Assembly: GCA_949825045.1 (NCBI GenBank)
Contig: OX463832.1
Coordinates: forward strand, 26,096,552 to 26,160,551
Reading direction: 5' to 3'
Length of the DNA stretch: 64,000 nt
DNA from: Argyresthia goedartella
Lineage: Eukaryota; Arthropoda; Insecta; Lepidoptera; Argyresthiidae
In this document: piece by piece, positions 54,510-64,000 of the stretch
Numbering within the stretch: position 1 is the stretch's first letter
How the letters are laid out: each line of letters starts with the position of its first letter
Position numbers and translations under genes: made by a program
Notes under the pieces: generated by a model
Databases searched by the model: none
Seen by the model: only the letters and a program-made list of their open reading frames with translations
What the model was told of the DNA's origin: nothing

Positions 54510-54512
54510 ACA

Positions 54513-54518
54513 ATAAAC
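54513..54518 (+). terminator. SLC25A44: Poly(A) signal AATAAA just after the SLC25A44 stop
   Basis: AATAAA follows the TAG stop by only 3-5 nt. The following 'acttgacg..' and a GT/T-rich stretch (gagttgttggtttcattttg) fit a downstream cleavage element. The implied 3' UTR is very short. The same signal is repeated in the two tandem partial copies downstream. Confidence 0.5.
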
Positions 54519-54589
54519 TTGACGTGCACTGAGTTGTTGGTTTCATTTTGTCTTTGTAAACTGATAGGTCCCACATGTAGGGACGGAAA

Positions 54590-54815
54590 AGTTATGTCGG
54601 CTTGCTTAACATCATTCTCGGCTACCAGGACATTAAGCGAGTGTCGCTGTACGAGGAGTACCTACCCAAGTGCGGTATTAGACAATAAACTTGACGTTCA
54701 CTGAGTTGTTGGTTTCATTTTGTCTTTGTAAACCGATAGATTCCACATGTAGCAGCGGAAAGGGTCCCGCTGTGGCTTGTGGCTGCCGCTGGGATCTACA
54801 TTTAGGGACGGAAAA
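54590..54815 (+). pseudogene. Tandem partial copy 1 of SLC25A44 terminal exon and 3' UTR
   Basis: About 54,594-54,683 repeats the end of exon 7 (GTCGGCTTGCTT.. ATCATTCTCGGCTAC..GTGTCGCTG..GAGGAGTAC) with a small deletion where the exon has CAGCTTCAG. It continues into the same AATAAACTTGACG and GAGTTGTTGGTTTCATTTTG sequence. It lacks the exon start and an acceptor, so it is non-coding debris of a local duplication. Confidence 0.85.
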
Positions 54816-54930
54816 GGTATGTCGGCTTGCTTAACATCATTCTCGGCTACCAGGACATTAAGCGAGTGTCGCTGTGCGAGGAGTACATACCCAGGGTGTG
54901 ATGGTTGACAATAAACTTGACGTTCTAATT
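54816..54930 (+). pseudogene. Tandem partial copy 2 of SLC25A44 terminal exon
   Basis: A third copy of the terminal exon tail carries the same internal deletion as copy 1, so it derives from copy 1 or its ancestor rather than directly from exon 7. It ends with another AATAAACTTGACG. Confidence 0.85.
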
Positions 54931-55196
54931 GAGCTGCAGTATGAAAAAGATAATAGGTGCTTGAATGATGTCAGTCTTACCCCCGGTTTCCGAAAGAGTG
55001 GTCAAATGTAACAAGCGGTTAATCGATCATTTATACAAAATAGCGGCATGTGATTGGCTGGAATGTGTTTAACAAGAGTTTAACAAGTTGTCACAGCTAA
55101 TTTTCCTTTCAGAAACCGGGCGTTAGCCTGTTAGTGAGGGGATATTGCTTAAAAACATCACTTAATCAAATTATTCGATACAATCATTACATACAT

Positions 55197-55637
55197 TTAT
55201 CTACACACGCATCATAAACCCTCTTTACTGCGTCCAAAAATCGCACGTTACGACCAGCACAATGTTATACTACTTGGTAAAAACACTCATTTCTTATCTG
55301 AATATTGATACATTATGACCATAATGTATAAATTTTCGACAAATTATGACATTCAAATTTCGAACGCCGACGCCCGCCTGCGTGCCGCTCCTAGTTTGTC
55401 TGTGAAGTTGGTACTACTGAACAAGCTAAACAAGTGCAGAGCAGTTATCAATGCCACAATGCCGGTCAAACATGCGGTTCCTGAACACATCAAAGAGAGC
55501 GTATGATATGTGTGTAGATGAACTAGTGTGTGTTAGATAAACTGTACATAAAACTCCAGTGATAGTATAATGAAACGAGCCGAAGGCAAATTTTAATGCC
55601 CTCCATTATGTATCAGTCACATAAACTACTATTGTGA
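55197..55637. repeat. Foldback-family repeat downstream of SLC25A44
   Basis: It runs from TTATCTACACACGCATCATA to TATGTATCAGTCACATAAAC. An internal inverted partner of its left end, TATGATATGTGTGTAGAT, lies at 55,502-55,519. Confidence 0.85.
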
Positions 55638-55690
55638 ATAGGATGCAGCAAATTTTACATTCTTTTATCAATTTCGATTAGGTATTCAGA

Positions 55691-57998
55691 CCGTCTTACC
55701 ACAAAAAACTTTAACCATTGTTTAACACATGATTATAAAAATCGTTACCACAGAACTGATTTTAGCGTCTTAGCAGGGATAGGCATGGCTTATATTATGT
55801 GATCAATTTAGGCAACCGAGAAAGCTTGTTTAGTGAGTGTCTTGTTTGTCAAGATGGCGGAATTATTGACCAGCTGTTCTGCTGTGTTGGTTTTGTTTAC
55901 GAAAAAGCGGTTTTTACTCCATTAAAGTCCAAGTTTTATCGTGAGGAAACCTTCATATCTCCATAGGACATCGTGGGGAAACCTCCTTAGTGGCCGCGAT
56001 GGGCTATCCCCCTGTCATGCAAAATGGACTTAATTATCTAAAAGTGGGCACAACTGTGCCTCTGCCACCCCGTATCGAAAAAGCATAAAGCTATATATCA
56101 TCCAATGATGAAATTTATGGTGGGCTACTGGGAGACAGTGTATACGTCGCGCGACACGTTATGAGCGGTGGCCTTGAATGCGCAGTAGTCACTTTTCAAA
56201 AGCTGTACATATGCGCAGTAATTCCTGCTAACGTCGCCCAGCACTCTTAACTTACTTATACTATGGGATGAAATTTGTACATCTGCTACCGGTGTGCCCA
56301 TCCACTATAAAAACCATACTAGCCGCAAGCCACAGCAATCTTGGGAGAAGTTTCATCTGCCTGAGATCTACTCAACCATCCAGGGCGGTCGCTCAAGCTG
56401 GAGTTGGTGCAGGAGTTAGGCCAGTTTGTGAAGGAGATAAGCCGGCTTTTCACTATGGGATGTAATGAATTATGTATTAAGATGCAGGTAGATACACGAA
56501 GACAGTGGTGCCGGTGGTAGCCAGTACTGGCCTCATGTAAATTTGGCTAGACGGGTGCTCTATTCACCCCAGCACTCGCAGACAGCAAGGGACTGGCTTG
56601 ATTTTATAAGGCCAAAACAAGGTTTTTACAAGGCCAACAACAAGCCAGCCAGCACTGGCCTCGGGTAAACCAAGCTTAACATCTCAAGTTGTGAAATAAA
56701 TATTGCTTGCCAGTCTTTCTAGTGCCCGTTCAGCAATACTTATTTTACATCTTGAGATGTAATTTATATTAGATTATATCCCATAGTGAAAAGCTGGCTT
56801 TATCCATTAAGGACCCCTGGAATGAAAGGAAATAAAGCGAAGCAGTAATAACACCACATTTTGATATCAACATTTTTAATTTGTTTATTAACAATTTCAT
56901 TAATATTGCCAATTCCTTGAAAGATTTTCTATCTCCATTATTAATGTTTCTATCTGAGGGATTAATGTTTACACCACAATTCATGTTCATCTTCTATCAC
57001 ATTTGTGGGGTTTTATTTCCATATTTGATTCAAGTATGTATGGCGGCTTTGCTGGTGCTGAAAAGACAAGATTTCAATTAAATTATACCAAAATGCTAAG
57101 GTAGAGGTGAATGAAACACTTGGTTAGAGGGGATGACGGACAGTGGACCGTAGCGATAGAAAATACAAGGGGATAGATAGGGCCATCCAGTGGGCATTGT
57201 CCGACGATATTATCAAGTCAACATCTCTCTGCATGCAGTTGGCAAAGAACTTTGGAGACTGGCGCGATAGAAGAGACTTGTCTTTGATCGACTTGACTCA
57301 CTAACCAAGAGGCCTATGCCCAGAAGTGCGTTGATGTGTGCTGAAAACGATTATGAAGATTTTTTACCTTTTCTGTTTCGAAATCCTGGAAATTTAGGTG
57401 TTGTTTTGTTGATCGTCATCACTACCCAGGGTAAGTGCAGGGCGGGCAGTATGATCCAAGAATTTCCTTTCCTGAGCAAGGGATAAATAATAATATCCCG
57501 AACCAAAACAAACAAATTGTCTGACGAACTATCAGTGACAGTTCCGTGTGTCGTTCCGTTCCGTTTCGCTGCTTATTTTTTTAGTCGTGTTTGATAAAAG
57601 TACTAAAGTGAACGGTTTTTCTACACAAAAATAAGAATTTACCACTACTTTACCTAACCATGTTCTATTTCTAAGTTAGGAATTACATTAAGCATACAAT
57701 TTTCCATCAAATTATGTATTTATTCTTATGTTATTCGCGTAAAATGAAACTATGAACGTTTTTTTAAATATTTTTTCATATTGTGTTGTACGGCCCTGGA
57801 AATTCAGTCCTTTGAGGCTAGTTGATGAACGAACGAAATTAACTGAATGATCTAGCCGTTTTTTAGTTAGATACTCACTAAACACTTTTTTGTGGTAACG
57901 AAATTTAGAAGCTTGCTAACCATTTGTTTACTGATAGATGATGATTTTGCTAAACAAGTGATCATACCGTGTTTTTATTATTTTTTGTGGTAAGACGG
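55691..57998. mobile_element. 2,308-bp non-autonomous TIR transposon, copy 1
   Basis: The termini are CCGTCTTACCACAAAAAA and its reverse complement. The 3-bp duplication AGA flanks it (55,688-55,690 and 57,999-58,001). Additional GTTACCACA motifs lie inside both ends (about 55,745 and 57,890), resembling subterminal transposase-binding repeats. No transposase frame exists. Inside are small inverted segments (TTTTCACTATGGGAT, 56,445 and 56,785 inverted) and exon-like stretches such as 56,390-56,486. A 3-bp duplication would fit CACTA/EnSpm-, Zator- or Harbinger-like families; which one is open. Confidence 0.92.
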
Positions 57999-58394
57999 AG
58001 ATTGTTTTGGTAATATCCTGTGTTTAAAAAGTGGATTTTATGAAGTTTTAGGTTATCTGTCATATCACTTCTAAGTTTAAGTCTGAGAATTGTAGCACCA
58101 TATGACTTACCGGTAGAACGCTGCAACTTTGCCTGCATTTTGAAGCATTGTTTGATATTTTTTTATTTACTGTACCTTCGTATGTTTTACGATTTTGAGA
58201 TACAAATCTGAGCCTATATTTGAGAACTCAAATCGCCATAAAACTACTCGGTACTTAGCTATACATTCTTTGAAAGATCCAGGCAGTTGAGTTCAATACC
58301 GCAACTTTGCCTAGCCAAATAATTCACTGAAACATTAACTGTTTTTAAAATAATTTGATTTGGCATATATGTATGTACAGATGCAAAACTGTGT
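57999..58394. other. Spacer between transposon copy 1 and LINE, nothing recognised
   Basis: This is AT-rich sequence. A CAATTGT heptamer repeated three times at 58,395-58,418 marks the LINE 3' end. Confidence 0.5.
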
Positions 58395-58482
58395 CAATTG
58401 TCAATTGTCAATTGTAAGACGGGCTGGTTTCCGCAACTCGACGACGAAAGCGCCTATTTTGCGTGTGGGTGGGAATGCGACA

Positions 58483-58685
58483 TCATTCGAGCCAACCCAA
58501 CTCCTCCAGGAACGCCAGTAGGCCCTTTACGTTACCGACTATCCCTGGAAGGTCCCTCGATTGACCGAGGTGTTTAGCCCTGTAGTCCGCTACTCCTGTG
58601 CACTCCATGAGGACGTGAGCAGCCGTTTCTTCTGCCTCCAAGCAGGCTCTGCAAAGGGGGCTGTCGGTAACACCTAGGACATATA
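58483..58685 (-). CDS. LINE C-terminal Cys-rich segment (3' of the insertion)
   Basis: It encodes VLGVTDSPLCRACLEAEE, TAAHVLMECTG and a Leu/Glu-rich end: a CCHC-like finger (C-x2-C-x8-H-x4-C) after RNase H. Its N-terminal side is cut by the 2,308-bp transposon at 58,686. The formal ATG further right belongs to transposon sequence. Confidence 0.82.
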
Positions 58686-60993
58686 CCGTCTTACCACAAA
58701 AAACTTTAACCATTGTTTAACACATGATTATAAAAATCGTTACCACAGAACTGATTTTAGCGTCTTAGCAGGGATAGGCATGGCTTATATTATGTGATCA
58801 ATTTAGGCAACCGAGAAAGCTTGTTTAGTGAGTGTCTTGTTTGTCAAGATGGCGGAATTATTGACCAGCTGTTCTGCTGTGTTGGTTTTGTTTACGAAAA
58901 AGCGGTTTTTACTCCATTAAAGTCCAAGTTTTATCGTGAGGAAACCTTCATATCTCCATAGGACATCGTGGGGAAACCTCCTTAGTGGCCGCGATGGGCT
59001 ATCCCCCTGTCATGCAAAATGGACTTAATTATCTAAAAGTGGGCACAACTGTGCCTCTGCCACCCCGTATCGAAAAAGCATAAAGCTATATATCATCCAA
59101 TGATGAAATTTATGGTGGGCTACTGGGAGACAGTGTATACGTCGCGCGACACGTTATGAGCGGTGGCCTTGAATGCGCAGTAGTCACTTTTCAAAAGCTG
59201 TACATATGCGCAGTAATTCCTGCTAACGTCGCCCAGCACTCTTAACTTACTTATACTATGGGATGAAATTTGTACATCTGCTACCGGTGTGCCCATCCAC
59301 TATAAAAACCATACTAGCCGCAAGCCACAGCAATCTTGGGAGAAGTTTCATCTGCCTGAGATCTACTCAACCATCCAGGGCGGTCGCTCAAGCTGGAGTT
59401 GGTGCAGGAGTTAGGCCAGTTTGTGAAGGAGATAAGCCGGCTTTTCACTATGGGATGTAATGAATTATGTATTAAGATGCAGGCAGATACACGAAGACAG
59501 TGGTGCCGGTGGTAGCCAGTACTGGCCTCATGTAAATTTGGCTAGACGGGTGCTCTATTCACCCCAGCACTCGCAGACAGCACGGGACTGGCTTGATTTT
59601 ATAAGGCCAAAACAAGGTTTTTACAAGGCCAACAACAAGCCAGCCAGCACTGGCCTCGGGTAAACCAAGCTTAACATCTCAAGTTGTGAAATAAATATTG
59701 CTTGCCAGTCTTTCTAGTGCCCGTTCAACAATACTTATTTTACATCTTGAGATGTAATTTATATTAGATTATATCCCATAGTGAAAAGCTGGCTTTATCC
59801 ATTAAGGACCCCTGGAATGAAAGGAAATAAAGCGAAGCAGTAATAACACCACATTTTGATATCAACATTTTTAATTTGTTTATTAACAATTTCATTAATA
59901 TCGCCAATTCCTTGAAAGATTTTCTATCTCCATTATTAATGTTTCTATCTGAGGGATTAATGTTTACACCACAATTCATGTTCATCTTCTATCACATTTG
60001 TGGGTTTTTATTTCCATATTTGATTCAAGTATGTATGGCGGCTTTGCTGGTGCTGAAAAGACAAGATTTCAATTAAATTATACCAAAATGCTAAGGTAGA
60101 GGTGAATGAAACACTTGGTTAGAGGGGATGACGGACAGTGGACCGTAGCGATAGAAAATACAAGGGGATAGATAGGGCCATCCAGTGGGCATTGTCCGAC
60201 GATATTATCAAGTCAACATCTCTCTGCATGCAGTTGGCAAAGAACTTTGGAGACTGGCGCGATAGAAGAGACTTGTCTTTGATCGACTTGACTCACTAAC
60301 CAAGAGGCCTATGCCCAGAAGTGCGTTGATGTGTGCTGAAAACGATTATGAAGATTTTTTACCTTTTCTGTTTCGAAATCCTGGAAATTTAGGTGTTGTT
60401 TTGTTGATCGTCATCACTACCCAGGGTAAGTGCAGGGCGGGCAGTATGATCCAAGAATTTCCTTTCCTGAGCAAGGGATAAATAATAATATCCCGAACCA
60501 AAACAAACAAATTGTCTGACGAACTATCAGTGACAGTTCCGTGTGTCGTTCCGTTCCGTTTCGCTGCTTATTTTTTTAGTCGTGTTTGATAAAAGTACTA
60601 AAGTGAACGGTTTTTCTACACAAAAATAAGAATTTACCACTACTTTACCTAACCATGTTCTATTACTAAGTTAGGAATTACATTAAGCATACAATTTTCC
60701 ATCAAATTATGTATTTATTCTTATGTTATTCGCGTAAAATGAAACTATGAACGTTTTTTTAAATATTTTTTCATATTGTGTTGTACGGCCCTGGAAATTC
60801 AGTCCTTTGAGGCTAGTTGATGAACGAACGAAATTAACTGAATGATCTAGCCGTTTTTTAGTTAGATACTCACTAAACACTTTTTTGTGGTAACGAAATT
60901 TAGCAGCTTGCTAACCATTTGTTTACTGATAGATGATGATTTTGCTAAACAAGTGATCATACCGTGTTTTTATTATTTTTTGTGGTAAGACGG
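58686..60993. mobile_element. 2,308-bp non-autonomous TIR transposon, copy 2
   Basis: It has the same length and orientation as copy 1, with only about seven substitutions noticed by eye. The 3-bp duplication ATA flanks it (58,683-58,685 and 60,994-60,996). Removing the element with one ATA leaves the host LINE frame continuous (..FFNKHL on one side, VLGVTDSP on the other), which confirms both boundaries. Confidence 0.95.
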
Positions 60994-60996
60994 ATA

Positions 60997-61663
60997 GATG
61001 TTTGTTAAAGAAACCATGGCCAGTAAGTGCTGCAGTTACCAGTCGCATGCGCGGCCTACTAAGTCGAAGCAAGGTCTTAGCCAGCCTAGCGCTAGGGGAC
61101 GGCAAGGCCAGCTTAGCCTGCCTGCACTCCTCATGGTTTGTCCAAAGAGTGGCATGATCATTCCTGGTCGACTCTCTCAGAAATGAGCGTACCATCTTGA
61201 AGGGAAGAGGGATGATAGGTTCGGGACCATACGCTGTCAAGCTAGATCCTTTACGCGCCAACTCATCCGCTGCATCGTTACCTCTTGATCCGCTGTGTCC
61301 TTTTATCCATTGAAGGATTACGCGGTTGTGTTGACATACCTCCATTAGTCGTTTGTGACACTCGTAGATTAGCCCTGAGTTAATAGTGTTGCTATTTAGG
61401 GCTTGTAGGACGGCCATGCTATCCGAGAGGATTCGAATGGAGGAATCTCTTACCTTTCTCGATGCTATGGCATTAGCGGCCGAGATGATGCCCATGCATT
61501 CAGCTTGAAAGACAGTATTATGGGCACCCAGTGGAATGGCCATCTTGATGTTTAGGTCCTCCGAGAAGGTGCCTGAACCAGTGCCTGCTTCAGTTTTTGA
61601 ACCATCGGTAAAAATTCTGAGCTCTTTAACGTCGAGCCCCTCAACCCGATGGTCTTCATGTAA
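60997..61663 (-). CDS. LINE RNase H segment (between TAG and the transposon)
   Basis: It is in the same frame as the upstream RT ORF, after an in-frame TAG. The RNase H domain shows LRIFTDGSKTEAGTGSGTF (first Asp), FQAECMGIISAANA (Glu), ILSDSMAVLQAL (Asp) and WIKGHSGSRGNDAADELAR (His, Asp), so all catalytic positions are present. It ends at the transposon insertion after GHGFFNKHL. Confidence 0.88.
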
Positions 61664-64000
61664 CTATATATTGTATTTTTTGTCAAAAACAAATTGTTTA
61701 GGGATTCTGTCACTGCAAGCCATGGAGATGGGAAATTTTTTGTAAACTTCCCCTAGGATGGCGGTGTGTGAGGTCCTGTTTTTCCTCCAAAGTCCTAAGG
61801 TGTTGAGTCTCACCGCAGATGACGCGGCCTCCTGCTTAATATATAGCTGGAGTGGCGGAAGACACAGCATGGCCTCCATTGCTGCTGTTGGAGTAGTTCT
61901 CATACTACCTGTGATAGCCATGCAGGCCAGCCTTTGGAAGCTTTGGAGTTTGCTTACCATTGTGGTTAGTTTGGTCCTGGTCCACCACACCACAGCTCCG
62001 TAGCAGACAAGAGGACGGATCACCGTTACGTACAGCCAAAGAATGATGTTGGGAGAAAGTCCCCACTTTTTCCCCACCATTCTCCGACACTGCCAGAAAG
62101 CAATACTCGCCTTCTTTAGTTTGTTGTCGATGTGGCTACTCCAGTTGAGCTTGCTGTCCAAGGTTATGCCCAGGTACTTCACCTCAGTTGCTAGCTGGAG
62201 TTCCGTTCCAAAGAGCTTAGGTAGGGTATACCTACCAAGAGCCCTATTGTTAGTGAACATGACCATTACCGTTTTTGTTGGGTTAACCGCCAGGTCATAT
62301 TCTAAACACCAGCGCTCCACGATGCGAAGAGCTGTTTGTTTAAGGTTGCATACTGTGCTCGCAAATTTACCTGTGATGAGGATTACCAAATCGTCGGCGT
62401 ATCCTACGGTGTAGTATCCATTAGCGTTAAGCTTGGTAATCAGGTCGTTAATGACCAGATTCCACAGAAGCGGGGAGAGCACTCCTCCCTGCGGGCATCC
62501 CCGCACTACCTCCGCCGATAGGGACTCTCCAGCTAGACGCACGATACGTTTGTTAAGCATGTTTGTGACCCAGTTGTTTACAGCTGTTGACACCCCATGC
62601 CTTGTTAGAGATGCACTTATACTGCTATACTGCGTCTTGTCAAAGGCACCTTCTATATCAATAAAAGTTCCAAGACAGATGCATTTGTTTTGAATCGCCT
62701 CTTCAATTGTGGATACAACTGCATGGAGAGCCGATTCAGTAGACTTACCCAAACTATATGCATGCTGATTCTTGTGTAAGGGTATATGTTTTAACGCTCC
62801 ATCTCTCAGGTGTCTCTCGCACAAACGTTCGAGAGTTTTAAGCAAGAACGAGGTGAGACTAATCGGCCTGAAAGATTTAGCGTTAGTGTAGTCGCTCCTT
62901 CCTGGCTTCGGTATGAAAATTACGTTTACTACTCTCCACCTTTTGGGAACGTATCCGAATCTAAGACATGCTTTCATGATTCGGACCATTATATTGATGA
63001 CGGGTTCCCCACCCCACTGTAGAAGTGCTGGGAAGATTCCATCTGGTCCTGCTGATTTAAAAGGTTTAAAGCTATTAATGGCCCATCTTACCTTGTCAGC
63101 AGTGATAATATTATTAGTTATGTCTAAGTGGTCGACAGCTTCATGGTGAACCTCTTCCGGCCACACAATCTCTTGAATAGTTCTACTTCCGGGAAAGTGA
63201 GTTTCCAACAAGAGACTGTGTGTTTCTGTGGTGGAAGAGGTATATGTACCATCGGGTTTTTTAAGCGACCCTAGCCTGGAGTTGCCTTGTTGAGCTAGTA
63301 TTTGCCTTACCCGATTTGCTTGATCAACGGTTTCAATGTCGCTGCAGAATTTCCTCCATGAGTTGCTGCTTTTGAACCGTAGTCGTTTCTTGTACTTGGA
63401 TTTGGCATCTTTATAGTTGTCCCAATCCTCATCAGCACTGGTGTTCATCGCCCTGTTTAGCAGTCTTCTGATCTTAGCACGCATCCTATCTAGATCAGGA
63501 CCCCACCAAGGCTGCCCCTTGATGTTGGTAGGCGCTGGTGTGCTAAGCGGGCAAGTTGAATGGTAGCAGTCTATTGAAGTATTTGTAAAATCTGTTACCT
63601 GTTGTTCGATTTGTTCGGGTCCCTCCGGATCTGGTAGAGTCTCAGCCCAAGCAAGTCTTTCACCTAGGATAGCTCTGTACCTGGTTCTGTCAGTCTTGCG
63701 TGGGTTTCTCTTAGGGACAGTTGGGGAGAACGCTGCGTTGATCTCGAAGCGTATCCATCGATGATCAGAGCATGACGCCTCGTTGGACACATGCCAGCCC
63801 CCAACGTCGTCGGATATGTCCGCCGTTGCCAGGGTAATATCAACGATAGTTCTGCTCCGCTTGGTAACAAAAGTTGGTTCAGAACCTATGTTAAGCACAT
63901 TGAGGTTTGTAGTAAATAGGTATTCAACAAGTGTCTTACCTCTGCTGTTCATATCTGGCATGCCCCACAGTGGGTGATGCGCGTTCGAGTCGGCCCCAAC
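61664..64000 (-). CDS. LINE endonuclease C-terminus and reverse transcriptase (partial)
   Basis: The frame is open from the window edge to the TAG at 61,664-61,666. The endonuclease end shows NSRGKTLVEYL, IVDITLA and SCSDHRWIRFE. A linker RRLLNRAMNTSADEDWDNYK follows. RT motifs are SAGPDGIFPALLQWG, VIFIPKPGRSDY, SFRPISLTSFLLKTLERL, NQHAYSLGKSTESAL, FIDIEGAFD, RGCPQGGVLSPLLWNLVIND and the catalytic YADDLVI (about 62,390). The Ile-x-Gly-Ala-Phe-Asp block and GCPQGG fit the R1/LOA/I group. The TAG replaces a glutamine codon seen (CAA) at the matching place in the 4.5-7.6 kb copy. Confidence 0.9.
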   Translation of the reverse strand, partial: VGADSNAHHPLWGMPDMNSRGKTLVEYLFTTNLNVLNIGSEPTFVTKRSRTIVDITLATADISDDVGGWHVSNEASCSDHRWIRFEINAAFSPTVPKRNPRKTDRTRYRAILGERLAWAETLPDPEGPEQIEQQVTDFTNTSIDCYHSTCPLSTPAPTNIKGQPWWGPDLDRMRAKIRRLLNRAMNTSADEDWDNYKDAKSKYKKRLRFKSSNSWRKFCSDIETVDQANRVRQILAQQGNSRLGSLKKPDGTYTSSTTETHSLLLETHFPGSRTIQEIVWPEEVHHEAVDHLDITNNIITADKVRWAINSFKPFKSAGPDGIFPALLQWGGEPVINIMVRIMKACLRFGYVPKRWRVVNVIFIPKPGRSDYTNAKSFRPISLTSFLLKTLERLCERHLRDGALKHIPLHKNQHAYSLGKSTESALHAVVSTIEEAIQNKCICLGTFIDIEGAFDKTQYSSISASLTRHGVSTAVNNWVTNMLNKRIVRLAGESLSAEVVRGCPQGGVLSPLLWNLVINDLITKLNANGYYTVGYADDLVILITGKFASTVCNLKQTALRIVERWCLEYDLAVNPTKTVMVMFTNNRALGRYTLPKLFGTELQLATEVKYLGITLDSKLNWSSHIDNKLKKASIAFWQCRRMVGKKWGLSPNIILWLYVTVIRPLVCYGAVVWWTRTKLTTMVSKLQSFQRLACMAITGSMRTTPTAAMEAMLCLPPLQLYIKQEAASSAVRLNTLGLWRKNRTSHTAILGEVYKKFPISMACSDRIPKQFVFDKKYNI

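Larger units (their letters stand above)
58395..64000 (-). mobile_element. R1/LOA/I-group LINE, interrupted, running off the window
   Basis: This minus-strand element has its 3' end with tail (CAATTGT)n at about 58,395. It is interrupted at 58,686-60,993 by a TIR transposon. It continues past the right edge, so its 5' end and the first endonuclease motifs are not visible. The related broken copy is at 4,485-7,617. Confidence 0.9.

Noticed and set aside
56769..56990. 73-codon minus and 66-codon plus frames inside the 2,308-bp element as transposase
   Set aside because: Too short, no DDE/D pattern, and identical in both copies simply because the copies are young.
55691..60993. Large segmental duplication instead of two transposon insertions
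   Set aside because: Each copy has its own distinct 3-bp flanking duplication and copy 2 interrupts a LINE frame precisely at the TIR ends.

Overview
This 64 kb window is animal nuclear DNA, most likely from a moth or butterfly. The inference rests on one split mitochondrial-carrier gene, AT-rich introns full of transposable elements, and several dispersed copies of a repeat starting 'agggttccgtacccgaaggg' that I associate with lepidopteran genomes. The species cannot be named from the sequence.

The only host gene I can support is a plus-strand orthologue of SLC25A44, a mitochondrial carrier. It has seven coding exons spread over 52.9 kb: 1614-1791, 3438-3589, 9722-9811, 16556-16681, 34501-34684, 51641-51768 and 54315-54509. 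All junctions have GT/AG signals, the phases agree, and the exons join to 350 codons without a stop. Only about 2% of the locus is coding. Decayed copies of its own sequence lie next to it: a partial exon 5 at about 35.02-35.14 kb, and two extra tandem copies of the terminal exon with its poly(A) signal at 54.59-54.93 kb.

The introns and 3' flank are layered mobile DNA. Intron 2 (3.6-9.7 kb) has a 15-bp minisatellite starting 5 bp after the donor site, a decayed Jockey-like element split by a minus-strand LINE (15-bp target duplication), and a 690-bp near-perfect palindrome. Intron 3 (9.8-16.6 kb) holds MITEs, a SINE and a broken MULE transposase. Intron 4 (16.7-34.5 kb) holds a non-coding LTR element (17,681-24,017) containing a young RTE-clade LINE, a two-ORF CR1/Jockey-type LINE interrupted by a SINE, and several foldback repeats. 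Intron 5 (34.7-51.6 kb) has a 46-bp minisatellite split by a 10.2-kb BEL/Pao element (5-bp target duplication). That element contains an extra inverted LTR, a captured LINE fragment and a gag-pol frame broken by one TAG. A nested set of inverted-repeat elements and a frameshifted Jockey LINE follow.

Downstream of the gene are two copies of a 2,308-bp non-coding terminal-inverted-repeat transposon, equal in length and nearly identical. Each has its own 3-bp target duplication, and the second interrupts a LINE that runs off the right edge. These elements do not form a pathway; they record successive insertions into one transcription unit. The most unusual observations are the 87-bp hairpin segment of the BEL/Pao LTR found in the opposite orientation in one LTR copy, the 2,308-bp element, and the local partial duplications of SLC25A44 exons.
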